From positions 3,968,001 to 4,032,000 of the forward strand of contig CP097466.1 of NCBI GenBank assembly GCA_041874725.1: a DNA stretch of 64,000 bases. Direction: 5' to 3'. This document shows, in pieces, positions 28,863 through 37,208 of this stretch. Under the pieces are notes generated by a model. It worked only from the letters and a program-made list of their open reading frames with translations. It ran no database searches and had not been told where the DNA came from. The stretch is from Duganella sp. BuS-21 (GTDB taxonomy: Bacteria > Pseudomonadota > Gammaproteobacteria > Burkholderiales > Burkholderiaceae_D). Each line of letters starts with the position of its first letter. Position 1 is the stretch's first letter. The translations under genes were made by a program, and so were the position numbers.

Positions 28863-30065
28863 TTAAACGATGGCTGCGGCGTCTTCGAGGCTGGTGAACA
28901 TGGCCTGGCGCTTGAGGAAGGCGCGGCGCAGCGTGGCGTCGGCGTTCAGCTTGGCCATGCGCTCGCGGCGCAATTCGCGCGCCGCCCCCGGCCCTTCGCG
29001 CATCATCTTGGTGTTGTCGATGGTTTGCGTCTGCACGAAGTCGGTGGTGACCTGGTGGCGCTGGCGGTGGAACTGCTGCACCAAGGCGTGATCGCCGCCC
29101 TGGCGCAGGATGCGCACCAGTTTTTCGCCCAGATTGATGCCGTCGTGGATACCGCTGTTCATGCCGAAACCACCCATCGGGCTGTTGAGGTGGGCGGCGT
29201 CGCCGATCAGGCACACCCGGCCAACCGCGAATTGCGACACCACGCGTTGATGAACGCGGTAGATGGTGCGGTGGCGAGTGACGACCTCGTCATCGGACTT
29301 GAGCATGCGGCGGAACAGCTCGTTCTTGGTCGCGTCCGACAACAAGGTGGCGTCGCTCACGTCGTTGGCGGCCGGCACCAGCACGCGCCACAGTCCCGGC
29401 ACCCGCAGCAACACCATCCACTCCTCCGGATCGGAGATGTAGTTGACATGGCTCAGGCCCTCGAACGCGTTCTCGATCGGATACTCGGTCGAGTAGCACA
29501 GGAATTTGTCGTTATAGGTGAAGCCGGGGAAGTCCAGATCCAGCAGCTTGCGCACAATGCTGCTGGCGCCATCGGCGCCGATCACATACTTGGCGCGATA
29601 CTTTTCGACCGCCAGCGGGGTCTCGACCCAGGCGGTGACGCCGTCCTCATCCTGCTCCATGAACACCAGCCGCTGGTGGTAGGCCACTTGCGCCGTTCCT
29701 TCCAGCGCCAGCGTCTCGGCCACCTCGTGCGCGACGCGGTGCTGCTCGCATTGGATGCGGTAAGGGAAGCGCGTGATGTCAGCCAGTTCGCCCATGTCGA
29801 AGTTGAACACTTCGTTGGTCTTGCGGTCGCGGTGCTGGTAGCGCGGCGCGATCAACCCTTCGGTCTTGAGCTTGGTGGCGACGCCCAGATCGTCCAGCAT
29901 TTCGATGGTCGGCGGATGAAAGGTCGAGGCGCGCAAATCGGTGGCGCCGAGCGCGGCGCATTCGATCGCCGCCACGCTGATGCCGTGGCGAGCCAGGTAC
30001 AGCGCCGTGGTGGAGCCGACCGGCCCCAGTCCAACCAGTAAAACTTCAACGTCGTGAGTGATCAT
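28863..30065 (-). CDS. FAD-dependent aromatic hydroxylase (PheA/TfdB-type)
   Basis: A 400-residue class A flavin monooxygenase: Rossmann GLGPVG at 12-17, the DG motif VIGADGASSIVR near 160, and the GD motif CLIGDAAHLNSPMGGFGMNSGIHD near 295. These enzymes hydroxylate phenolic or hydroxypyridine rings ortho to an existing group with NAD(P)H. The C-terminal thioredoxin-like extension of phenol hydroxylases is absent, so it is nearer to the MhpA or hydroxynicotinate type in size. The start MITHDVEV was chosen over an upstream in-frame Met. A hairpin with a T-tail separates it from the gene before it. Confidence 0.9.
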   Translation of the reverse strand: MITHDVEVLLVGLGPVGSTTALYLARHGISVAAIECAALGATDLRASTFHPPTIEMLDDLGVATKLKTEGLIAPRYQHRDRKTNEVFNFDMGELADITRFPYRIQCEQHRVAHEVAETLALEGTAQVAYHQRLVFMEQDEDGVTAWVETPLAVEKYRAKYVIGADGASSIVRKLLDLDFPGFTYNDKFLCYSTEYPIENAFEGLSHVNYISDPEEWMVLLRVPGLWRVLVPAANDVSDATLLSDATKNELFRRMLKSDDEVVTRHRTIYRVHQRVVSQFAVGRVCLIGDAAHLNSPMGGFGMNSGIHDGINLGEKLVRILRQGGDHALVQQFHRQRHQVTTDFVQTQTIDNTKMMREGPGAARELRRERMAKLNADATLRRAFLKRQAMFTSLEDAAAIV

Positions 30066-30088
30066 GCGAGTTGGCCCAAAAAGGGTTA

Positions 30089-30114
30089 CAAAAGTGCCGG
30101 CCAGCGCCGGCACT
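30089..30114 (-). terminator. intra-operon hairpin with T-tail
   Basis: On the minus strand, AGTGCCGG and CCGGCACT form an 8-bp stem followed by TTTT, between the NmrA-like gene and the FAD hydroxylase gene. It may attenuate transcription into the hydroxylase and MFS genes. Confidence 0.5.
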
Positions 30115-30134
30115 GATAGGGAGACAAACCTGGA

Positions 30135-30983
30135 TTAACGCGCCAGGTAGGCCGCCAGCGTGCGGGCTTTCGGCACAACCGAGCGCAGCAACGCTGGGTC
30201 GGCACGGTAGCCGGTGTCTTCCAGCCAGCGCAGCATCAGAAAGTATTCCTGGCCCATGGCTTTCTGATAATCGTCCCAAGGCGTCTGCACGTAGTTGACG
30301 GTCAGCCCGCGCGCCGCGCCGGCGGCGGCGGCCGAGTCGCTCATGCTCAGATCGTCTCCGGCCAGCTCGGCTGTCTGCCCGAGCCATGTTGCCGGATCGG
30401 CGAAGGTGGCGGCCACGAAGGCGCCGATGTCGTCCACGCAGATTTGCTGCAAGTGGGTATCCGGCGAAAGCGGCTGCGCCATCACGCCCTTGGCGAACGA
30501 GGCTTCCGACCAGGCCCAGTTGTCCATGAAGTACACCGGACGCACGATGGTGAACGGCACGCCGGAGGCGCGCAAGTGCTGTTCGATGACGAACTTGCTG
30601 TCGAACAGCGGCACGCCGGTGCTCTGGTCCGCGCTGGCCACCGAGCTGTAGACGAATTGCCGCACGCCCGCCTGTTTCGCCGCGTCGACCAGCGCCTTGC
30701 CCTGAGCGACTTCAACCACGGTGCCCACGCCACGTGGATTCTGCACCGAATAGACGCCGCTCACGCCGCTCATTGCCGCCACCAGCGACGCGGCGTCGTC
30801 GAGATCGCCCACCACCAGTTCGATACCCTTGGCCGCCAGAGCCTTGGCCTTGTCGCTGTCCGGGTTGCGCACCAGCGCCTTGACGGCGAAGCCGCCCGCC
30901 AGCAGGTGGCGCGCCACTGCGCCGCCTTGTTGACCGGTGGCGCCGGTGACCAGAATACTATTTTTCAAATGCGGGTTTGTCAT
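30135..30983 (-). CDS. NmrA-like NAD(P)-binding reductase
   Basis: A 282-residue atypical short-chain dehydrogenase of the NmrA group. The N-terminal nucleotide site is ILVTGATGQQGGAVARHLL (12-30), followed by ALVRNPDS and ELVVGDLDDAASL, with IVRPVYFMDNWA further on. The Tyr-Lys catalytic pair of classical SDRs is not obvious, so it may be a quinone/enone reductase or a redox sensor. It lies between the VOC gene (31 bases) and the FAD hydroxylase gene. Confidence 0.88.
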   Translation of the reverse strand: MTNPHLKNSILVTGATGQQGGAVARHLLAGGFAVKALVRNPDSDKAKALAAKGIELVVGDLDDAASLVAAMSGVSGVYSVQNPRGVGTVVEVAQGKALVDAAKQAGVRQFVYSSVASADQSTGVPLFDSKFVIEQHLRASGVPFTIVRPVYFMDNWAWSEASFAKGVMAQPLSPDTHLQQICVDDIGAFVAATFADPATWLGQTAELAGDDLSMSDSAAAAGAARGLTVNYVQTPWDDYQKAMGQEYFLMLRWLEDTGYRADPALLRSVVPKARTLAAYLAR

Positions 30984-31013
30984 GGATATTCCTATTGATG
31001 GGATTGAATTGGA

Positions 31014-31943
31014 TTACTCGGCCAGACTGGCGGCGTGTTCGCGCGCGCGGCGGTTCGCTTCCAGGTTTTCGGCCAGGATGAATTTCTCGGGGGCATATTG
31101 GCCGGGGTGGTAGCCTTGTTCGGCGCCCAACACCGTGCCTTCGGGATCGGCAAAGTACATCAGGTCGGCCCAGTGCAGCGGAATCTGGCGGTTGACGATC
31201 TGCGCGCCGGCCGCATCGAGGTCGGCGCGCAGGCGGGCGATGTCGTCGACCCGGAACAACGTGGCACTGGCCGCCTGCTGGCGGTCGGTCGGCGCCGGTT
31301 GCGCCTTGCCGCCCGGTGCCAGTTCAAAGATGATGTTGTCGCCGGCATCGAACAACACATGCTCGCCTTCCGTGCCGATCGGCGTCAGGCCGACCACGTC
31401 GCGATAGAAGACGGTCATGGCGTCCAGGTCGGCGACGCGGCGCACCACCCAACCCAGTTCCTGCAGACCGGCCGGCATCGATTTGCAGCCCGGGTTGTAG
31501 GCCTCGCCGCGACGGCCGCGGCGCCGCGCTTCGATGTCCTGCGGCAATGCCGCTTCGGCGCCTCGCTCGCGCAGCCCTATCCAATAGCCGTCGGTGTCGA
31601 CGAAATACGCCTCGCGGCCGCTAGCGCCGGCCGTTGCCGCAGTAGTGGTGACACCAGCGGCGTTCAGGCTAGCCAGCAACTGGTCCATGCCGGTCACGCG
31701 GAACACCGGCAGTGCCGGTGCGGTCAGCGGATCGGTTTCGGCGACCACCTGCTTGTCGGCCACATACACCACCTCGAACACGGCGCACTCGCCTGCCCAG
31801 TAAATATCGGCGTTGGCGCCGACCTTGCGGATCAGCGGCAGGCCGACCTGCTTTTCAAAGAAGGCGTTGGAGGTCGACTCCTTCGAGGCGAACCGAATGA
31901 ACATTCCAAGGGCGTGGACATTGCTGTGGTCTGGTTGGTGCAT
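31014..31943 (-). CDS. two-domain VOC (glyoxalase/extradiol-like) protein
   Basis: A 309-residue protein made of two vicinal-oxygen-chelate repeats, the first at about 8-125 and the second at about 155-300 (LGWVVRRVADLDAMTVFYRDVVGL, with Glu in IIFELAPGG). The full His-His-Glu metal set of extradiol dioxygenases is not clear by eye, so ring cleavage is only a possibility; isomerase or binding roles are open. A glyoxalase-type gene is also part of the P. aeruginosa itaconate operon. A TATCC dyad lies about 115 bases upstream. Confidence 0.8.
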   Translation of the reverse strand: MHQPDHSNVHALGMFIRFASKESTSNAFFEKQVGLPLIRKVGANADIYWAGECAVFEVVYVADKQVVAETDPLTAPALPVFRVTGMDQLLASLNAAGVTTTAATAGASGREAYFVDTDGYWIGLRERGAEAALPQDIEARRRGRRGEAYNPGCKSMPAGLQELGWVVRRVADLDAMTVFYRDVVGLTPIGTEGEHVLFDAGDNIIFELAPGGKAQPAPTDRQQAASATLFRVDDIARLRADLDAAGAQIVNRQIPLHWADLMYFADPEGTVLGAEQGYHPGQYAPEKFILAENLEANRRAREHAASLAE

Positions 31944-32057
31944 GGTGGACTCCGGCGCGGACGCGATCGATGCGGTTAAGCGGTTAAAAAGAAAGGGATT
32001 ACCTGATGCTCAAGAATGACACGGCGCCGGCACGGTGGGCAATGGCGCGCCCCCGCG

Positions 32058-32074
32058 TGACCGCCACGTGGATA
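32058..32074. promoter_or_regulatory. operator-like dyad (site 6, minus orientation)
   Basis: Read on the minus strand, TATCCACGTGGCGGTCA keeps TATCCA and CGG with the standard spacing. It lies between the stop of the iron alcohol dehydrogenase and the start of the VOC gene. Confidence 0.5.
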
Positions 32075-32086
32075 ATCTGGCCAGGT

Positions 32087-33253
32087 TCACAACGCGGCGG
32101 CGTAGATATCGCGCGCATCCTGCCATACCAGCGGACGCGGATTGTTTTGTAATAGACGAGTCTGCAACATTGCATCCGTCGCCAGCTGGTCCAGGTCGGC
32201 CTCCGCGATGCCGACCTGGCGCAAGGTGCGCTCGATCCCTGCGGCGGCGATCAGGCCCTCCAGCGCGGCGATCAGCGCCAGCGCGCGCGCCTCCTCGGAA
32301 CCGGTTGCCTCGGGCGCGACGATGCCAGCCAGCTCGGCGTACCAGTGGGCGGCGTCGGGCAGATTGAAGCGCAGCACGTGCGGCAGCACCAGCGCGTTCG
32401 ACAAGCCGTGCGGCACATGGTAAGTGCCGCCGATCGGATAGGCCAGCGCGTGCACCGCCGCCACCGGCGAATTGGAAAACGCCTGGCCGGCCAGCATGGC
32501 GCCGAACAACATCGCCTGGCGCGCGCCTAAGTCGGCGCCGTTGCGGCAGGTCGGCAGCAAATTAGCGGACAGCAGCCGCAGCGCTTCGCGCGCGCACAAG
32601 TCGGACTGCACGTTTTTCTTGTGGACGCTGGTATAGGCCTCGATCGCGTGCACCATCGCGTCGATGCCGGTGGCGGCACTGATCCTGGCGGGCAGCCCCA
32701 GCGTCAACCCGGCGTCCAGCACGGCGACGTCGGCGTACAGCTGCGGCGCTACCACGCCCATCTTGGTGTGTGCGCCGGTGCTGACGATGGCGATGTTGGT
32801 CACCTCGGACCCGGTGCCGGCGGTGGTCGGGATCTGCATCAGCGGCAAGCGCTTGCCGCGCACATTGCCGATGCCGTAGATGGCGCCAATCTCCTGGCCG
32901 CCGGGGGCCAGCACGGCGATCAACTTGGCCACGTCCATCGAACTGCCGCCGCCGATGCCGATGATCAGGTCGGCGCCGAAAGCGCGCGCGGCCTCGACCG
33001 CTGCCAGCACCACGGCCTCCGGCGGATCGGCCACCACGTCGGCGTACACATGCACCGCGAAGCCGGACGCCTCCAGGCTGGTCGCCGGCTGCTCGACCAG
33101 GCCGGTGGTGAGGAAACCGTGATCGGTCACCAGCAGCACGCGCTGGGCGTCGGCGAAGAACTGGCGCGTCAGCGCGCCGAGCCGCTGCGCCGCCGCGTTT
33201 TCGCAGATCACATGGGGAACGGTACTAAAAGAGAAGTTGGCTTGGGTCGTCAT
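32087..33253 (-). CDS. iron-containing alcohol dehydrogenase / maleylacetate reductase-like
   Basis: A 388-residue group III metal-dependent alcohol dehydrogenase. The NAD-binding GGGSSMDVAK and TTAGTGSE are visible, and all four metal ligands can be traced: Asp and His in GIDAMVHAIEAY, His in VAAVHALAYPIGG and His in YHVPHGLSNA. The family includes 4-hydroxybutyrate and lactaldehyde dehydrogenases and maleylacetate reductase. With the GabD-like gene diverging from it, a 4-hydroxybutyrate/succinate-semialdehyde type route or reduction of an oxo-diacid is plausible. The start MTTQANF was chosen; the longer frame upstream crosses the palindrome at 33331. Confidence 0.9.
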   Translation of the reverse strand: MTTQANFSFSTVPHVICENAAAQRLGALTRQFFADAQRVLLVTDHGFLTTGLVEQPATSLEASGFAVHVYADVVADPPEAVVLAAVEAARAFGADLIIGIGGGSSMDVAKLIAVLAPGGQEIGAIYGIGNVRGKRLPLMQIPTTAGTGSEVTNIAIVSTGAHTKMGVVAPQLYADVAVLDAGLTLGLPARISAATGIDAMVHAIEAYTSVHKKNVQSDLCAREALRLLSANLLPTCRNGADLGARQAMLFGAMLAGQAFSNSPVAAVHALAYPIGGTYHVPHGLSNALVLPHVLRFNLPDAAHWYAELAGIVAPEATGSEEARALALIAALEGLIAAAGIERTLRQVGIAEADLDQLATDAMLQTRLLQNNPRPLVWQDARDIYAAAL

Positions 33254-33330
33254 CGGGGTCCTGGGCTGTGCTGGGATAAAAGTCGCAATCGAGAAGTCGC
33301 CCAGCGTACGCAGATGAGAGCGCGATGAAA

Positions 33331-33379
33331 ACCCGGCGCCGGCGTGTAACCGCCAGCCGGTTACACGCCGGCGCCGGGT
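33331..33379. repeat. 49-bp perfect palindrome containing an operator-like core (site 7)
   Basis: Two 22-base arms, perfectly complementary, flank the 5-base spacer CCAGC. The centre at 33347-33363 reads TAACCG-CCAGC-CGGTTA, the same 6-5-6 architecture as the TATCCG-N5-CGGATA sites. It lies in the divergent gap between the iron alcohol dehydrogenase and the aldehyde dehydrogenase, 78 and 68 bases from their starts. It could be an extended operator or, in RNA, a very stable hairpin. Confidence 0.8.
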
Positions 33380-33446
33380 GGCGGCGCCCACCCCGCCATG
33401 CCACAGTGCCGTCCTGCCCCCTGCCCATTTATTTTCTGGAGACACC

Positions 33447-34901
33447 ATGTTATACCTGGACGACCCTTCCCTGCTGCGCCAGCAAGCCTACATCGGCGGC
33501 GTCTGGTGCGACGCCGACAACGGCGCCACCACCATCGTCACCAATCCCGCCACCGGCGCGCAACTGGGCACCGTGCCGCGCATGGGTGTCGACGAAACCC
33601 GCCGCGCCATCGCCGCCGCCGACGCCGCCTGGCCGGCCTGGCGTCGGCGCGGCGCCAAGGAACGCGCGATCATCCTGCGCGCCTGGCACGATTTGATGCT
33701 GGCCAACAGCACCGATCTGGCCCGCATCATGACGGCCGAACAGGGCAAGCCGCTGGCCGAGTCCACCGGTGAGATCGGCTACGCCGCCTCGTTCATCGAA
33801 TGGTTCGCCGAGGAAGCCAAGCGCGTAGCCGGCGACACCCTGGCTTCGCCCTGGCCGGACCGCCGCATCCTGGTTACGCGCGAGCCGATCGGCGTCTGCG
33901 CCGCCATCACACCGTGGAACTTCCCGTCGGCGATGATCACCCGCAAGGCCGGTCCGGCGCTGGCCGCCGGTTGCCCAATGGTACTTAAGCCGGCCGAACT
34001 GACGCCGTTCTCGGCGCTGGCGCTGGCGGTCCTGGCCGAACGTGCCGGTGTGCCGCCGGGTGTGTTCAGCGTCGTCACCGGCGCCTCGCGCGCCATCGGC
34101 GGCGAGATGACCGCCAACCCCACGGTGCGCAAGCTGACCTTCACCGGTTCGACCGAGGTCGGCCGCGTACTGATGGCGCAATCGGCACCCACCATCAAGA
34201 AGCTGTCGCTCGAATTGGGCGGCAACGCGCCGTTCATCGTCTTCGACGACGCTGACTTGGACCAGGCGGTGATCGGCGCCATGGCCTCAAAATTCCGCAA
34301 CGCCGGCCAGACCTGCGTGTGCGCCAACAGGCTGTACGTGCAGGCCGGCGTGTACGAGGCGTTCGCCGCCAAGCTGGCGGTGGCGGTGGCTGCGTTGAAG
34401 GTCGGCGACGGCATGGAGGCCGGCGTGACGCAAGGCCCGCTGATCGAGGAAAAGGCGGTCCACAAGATAGAACAGCATATCGCCGACGCCCTGCGGCAAG
34501 GCGCGCGCCTGGTCAGCGGCGGCAAGCGCCATGCTCTGGGCAGCACCTTCTTCGAGCCGACCATCCTGGCCGACGTCACCAAGGACATGCTGGTGGCGCG
34601 CGAGGAAACCTTCGGCCCCCTGGCGCCGCTGTTCCGATTCGAGCACGAGGCCGAGGTTTTGACGCTGGCCAACGACACCGAATTCGGCCTGGCCGCCTAC
34701 TTCTACACGCGCGACGTGGGACGCGTGTGGCGCGTGTCGGAAGGACTGGAAAGCGGCATGGTGGGCGTCAATACCGGCTTGATCTCGACCGAGATGGCGC
34801 CGTTCGGCGGCGTCAAGCAATCGGGCCTGGGCCGCGAAGGCTCGCGCTACGGCATGGACGATTACCTGGTCACCAAGTACGTCTGTATCGGCGGGATCTG
34901 A
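33447..34901 (+). CDS. succinate-semialdehyde dehydrogenase-like aldehyde dehydrogenase
   Basis: A 484-residue aldehyde dehydrogenase with the GabD pattern: MTAEQGKPLAESTGEI near 95-110, AAITPWNFPSAMITRK, general base Glu in LELGGNAPFIVFDDADLDQ and nucleophile Cys in NAGQTCVCANR. GabD-type enzymes oxidise succinate, glutarate or malonate semialdehydes with NAD(P). It is divergent from the iron alcohol dehydrogenase across the 49-bp palindrome. The start follows CTGGAGACACC. It would deliver a dicarboxylate to central metabolism. Confidence 0.93.
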   Translation: MLYLDDPSLLRQQAYIGGVWCDADNGATTIVTNPATGAQLGTVPRMGVDETRRAIAAADAAWPAWRRRGAKERAIILRAWHDLMLANSTDLARIMTAEQGKPLAESTGEIGYAASFIEWFAEEAKRVAGDTLASPWPDRRILVTREPIGVCAAITPWNFPSAMITRKAGPALAAGCPMVLKPAELTPFSALALAVLAERAGVPPGVFSVVTGASRAIGGEMTANPTVRKLTFTGSTEVGRVLMAQSAPTIKKLSLELGGNAPFIVFDDADLDQAVIGAMASKFRNAGQTCVCANRLYVQAGVYEAFAAKLAVAVAALKVGDGMEAGVTQGPLIEEKAVHKIEQHIADALRQGARLVSGGKRHALGSTFFEPTILADVTKDMLVAREETFGPLAPLFRFEHEAEVLTLANDTEFGLAAYFYTRDVGRVWRVSEGLESGMVGVNTGLISTEMAPFGGVKQSGLGREGSRYGMDDYLVTKYVCIGGI

Positions 34902-34922
34902 ACGCCTTGCCGCACAATGCGC

Positions 34923-34939
34923 TATCCACAGGCTGGATA
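34923..34939. promoter_or_regulatory. operator-like dyad TATCCA-N5-TGGATA (site 8)
   Basis: TATCCACAGGCTGGATA is a perfect inverted repeat about 95 bases before the alpha/beta hydrolase start, placing a regulated promoter before the hydrolase-amidase operon. Confidence 0.68.
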
Positions 34940-34974
34940 GCGCGGCGGCGCCGATTGTAGCGGCGCCGCCGCGC
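34940..34974. terminator. GC-rich hairpin after aldehyde dehydrogenase
   Basis: A perfect 14-bp GC stem (34940-34953 with 34961-34974) and 7-base loop directly follow operator site 8. There is no T-run, so it may be a weak or factor-dependent terminator of the upstream gene or a structured leader of the next. Confidence 0.45.
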
Positions 34975-35034
34975 TGCTACATTGGCACCATCGCGGTCCG
35001 GGCCTTGCCGGCCGCATTGAAAAGGATACCTCTC

Positions 35035-35835
35035 GTGAAACGTGGATATGTCGATGGCCGCTATGGCCAGGTGCATTATTGGGAACATGGCGCGAGCGGC
35101 ACCCTGCCCGACTTGTATTGCCTGCATGCGACCGCCTATTCGGGCCAAACGCTGCTGCCGCTGCTGGAAAGGCTGGGACGGGACCGGCGCGTGATCGCGC
35201 TCGACACACCCGGCTATGGCGGCTCGGACGCGCCGCCGGCGCCGATTCCCTTCGAAGCCTACGGCCTAGCGATCGCCGAAGCGATCCGCGCGGCACGCGG
35301 CGCCGCATCGGCGCCGGTCGACCTGTTCGGCTACCACACCGGGGCGCTGCTGGCGACCGAGGTGGCGGCGGCCGATGCGGCGCTGGTGGCGCGCCTGGTC
35401 CTGATCGGCGTGCCGTTCTTCAGCGCGGAGGAAAACGCCGCCTGGCGCGACAAGCTGGTGCACAAGTCCGTGCTCACCGAGTCGTTCGACCAGTTTCGCG
35501 CCCGCTGGGATTATTTCATCACCAACCGCACGCCGGGCTTGCCGCTGCGACGTGCCTTCGACTGCTTCGTCGACGAGCTGCGAGTCTACCCGCGCGACTG
35601 GTGGGCCCACGGCGCGCTGATGGACTACCGCGCCGATCTGCGCCTGCCGCTGGCCAGCGCGCCGGCGCTGGTGATCAATCCGCGTGGCTCGCTGGAACAA
35701 CAGTCGCGCAATGCGGCGCGGGCCATGCCGCGCTGCACGCTGGTCGAACTGCCGCAGGTGGGCGGCGCGCCGTTCGACCTGGCGCCCGACGCGCTGGCCG
35801 ACGCCATGCGCGAGTTCCTGACGGCCACGGCATGA
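35035..35835 (+). CDS. alpha/beta hydrolase with GYHTG elbow
   Basis: A 266-residue alpha/beta-fold protein. GTG at 35035 is the start because AAAAGGA precedes it by nine bases. DTPGYGGSD near 57-65 is typical, but the nucleophile elbow reads GYHTG (99-103), with His101 where Ser is expected. GxHTG forms are known in a subgroup of these proteins whose chemistry is unclear. Its stop overlaps the amidase start (ATGA), so the two are coupled and may act in sequence. Confidence 0.85.
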   Translation: MKRGYVDGRYGQVHYWEHGASGTLPDLYCLHATAYSGQTLLPLLERLGRDRRVIALDTPGYGGSDAPPAPIPFEAYGLAIAEAIRAARGAASAPVDLFGYHTGALLATEVAAADAALVARLVLIGVPFFSAEENAAWRDKLVHKSVLTESFDQFRARWDYFITNRTPGLPLRRAFDCFVDELRVYPRDWWAHGALMDYRADLRLPLASAPALVINPRGSLEQQSRNAARAMPRCTLVELPQVGGAPFDLAPDALADAMREFLTATA

Positions 35836-37121
35836 AGACCGAACCATCGCAACTCAGCGCCAGCGAACTGGCGCCCTTGCTGGCCAGCGGCCGGCTGACG
35901 GCGGAAGCCGTGGCGCGCAGCTGCCTGGAACGGGTGAGCCTGCGCGACGGCGAATTGCGCGCCTGGGCCTTCGTCGCGCCCGACGCGGTCATCGAGCAGG
36001 CGCGCGCGCTGGATCGCGCCGGTCCGCGCGGCCCGCTGTTCGGCATCCCGGTCGGAGTCAAGGACGTGATCCTGACGCGGGACATGCCGACCCAGTACAA
36101 CTCGCAGATCTACCGGGGTTTCCATCCGCGCATCGACGCCGCCTGCGTGGCCACGCTGCGCGCCGCCGGCGCCCTGATCTTCGGCAAAGTCGACACGGTG
36201 GAATTCGCCGCCACCGGCCGCCCGGCGCCGACCCGCAATCCGCACCATCCGGCGCATACGCCGGGCGGCTCGTCGAGCGGTTCCGCCGCCGCCGTGGCGG
36301 ACTTCCACGTGCCGCTGGCGCTGGGGACGCAAACAGGCGGCTCGATGATCCGCCCCGCCTCCTACTGCGGCGTATATGGCTTCAAGCCGACCTGGAACTT
36401 GGTCAGCCCTGAAGGCGCCAAGATGTTTTCGGCCACGCTCGACACCATCGGCTGGTTCGGCCGCTCCGCCGCCGATCTGGCGCTGATGCTGCGGGTGTTT
36501 GACCCGGAATCGGCGCCGCCGCTGGCCCTCGCCGGCGCCCGCGTCGCGCTGTGCCGCTCGCCGGTATGGCGGCAGGCCGACGCCGACACCCGCGCAGCGT
36601 TCGAGGGCGCCGCCGAACGGCTGCGCCTCGCCGGCGCCGAAGTGGTCGAACTGACGTTGCCGGCTCCGTTCGAACGCTTGCCCGCGCTGCAGTTGCTGAT
36701 CATGCGCGCCGAGGCGCGCGGCACCTTCCTGGCCGAGCACCGCATGCACGCCGCCGAACTGCATGCGAGCCTGAACGCGATGGTCGAGAACGCCCACGGC
36801 ATCAGCCGCGCCCAACTGTGCGAGGCGTACGATACGGCGGCGGCCTGCCGCGCCGCATTCGATCGCATCGCCGCCGCCTACGACGTGGTATTGACGCCGA
36901 GCACCGTCGGCTGCGCCCCGGCCGGCCTGGAGCAGACCGGACCGTTGACCTTCAACGGCATCTGGTCGCTGCTGCAGGTGCCGGTGGCAAATGTGCCAGG
37001 CTTCACCGGCGCCGGCGGCCTGCCGGTGGGCCTGAGCGTGACCGGCCCACGCTTCGCCGACGCCCGCGTGCTGGCCGCCGCGCAGGCACTGGGCGCACTG
37101 TTCGAGCCGCTATCCATCTGA
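35832..37121 (+). CDS. amidase signature family hydrolase
   Basis: A 429-residue amidase-signature enzyme. The Ser-cisSer-Lys triad can be traced: Lys77 in GIPVGVKDVI, Ser147 in GGSSSGSAA and the nucleophile Ser171 in LGTQTGGSMIRP. It hydrolyses a linear amide, or in some cases an ester, in the cytosol. The short ATG start overlaps the preceding hydrolase stop; a much longer open frame starting inside that gene is a shadow. An amidase supports a nitrogen-containing substrate or intermediate. Confidence 0.93.
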   Translation: MKTEPSQLSASELAPLLASGRLTAEAVARSCLERVSLRDGELRAWAFVAPDAVIEQARALDRAGPRGPLFGIPVGVKDVILTRDMPTQYNSQIYRGFHPRIDAACVATLRAAGALIFGKVDTVEFAATGRPAPTRNPHHPAHTPGGSSSGSAAAVADFHVPLALGTQTGGSMIRPASYCGVYGFKPTWNLVSPEGAKMFSATLDTIGWFGRSAADLALMLRVFDPESAPPLALAGARVALCRSPVWRQADADTRAAFEGAAERLRLAGAEVVELTLPAPFERLPALQLLIMRAEARGTFLAEHRMHAAELHASLNAMVENAHGISRAQLCEAYDTAAACRAAFDRIAAAYDVVLTPSTVGCAPAGLEQTGPLTFNGIWSLLQVPVANVPGFTGAGGLPVGLSVTGPRFADARVLAAAQALGALFEPLSI

Positions 37122-37208
37122 CGGACAAAGGCCGGCCGGCGGTTGATGGCGCCGACCGGGGCCGGTATAGTCGAACCATCCTTCATCACAACCACTTAAA
37201 GGCGCAAC

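Noticed and set aside
35079..35831. N-terminal extension of the amidase into the preceding hydrolase gene
   Set aside because: Arg/Ala-rich out-of-frame translation of the alpha/beta hydrolase; the amidase family start fits ATG 35832 with an ATGA overlap.
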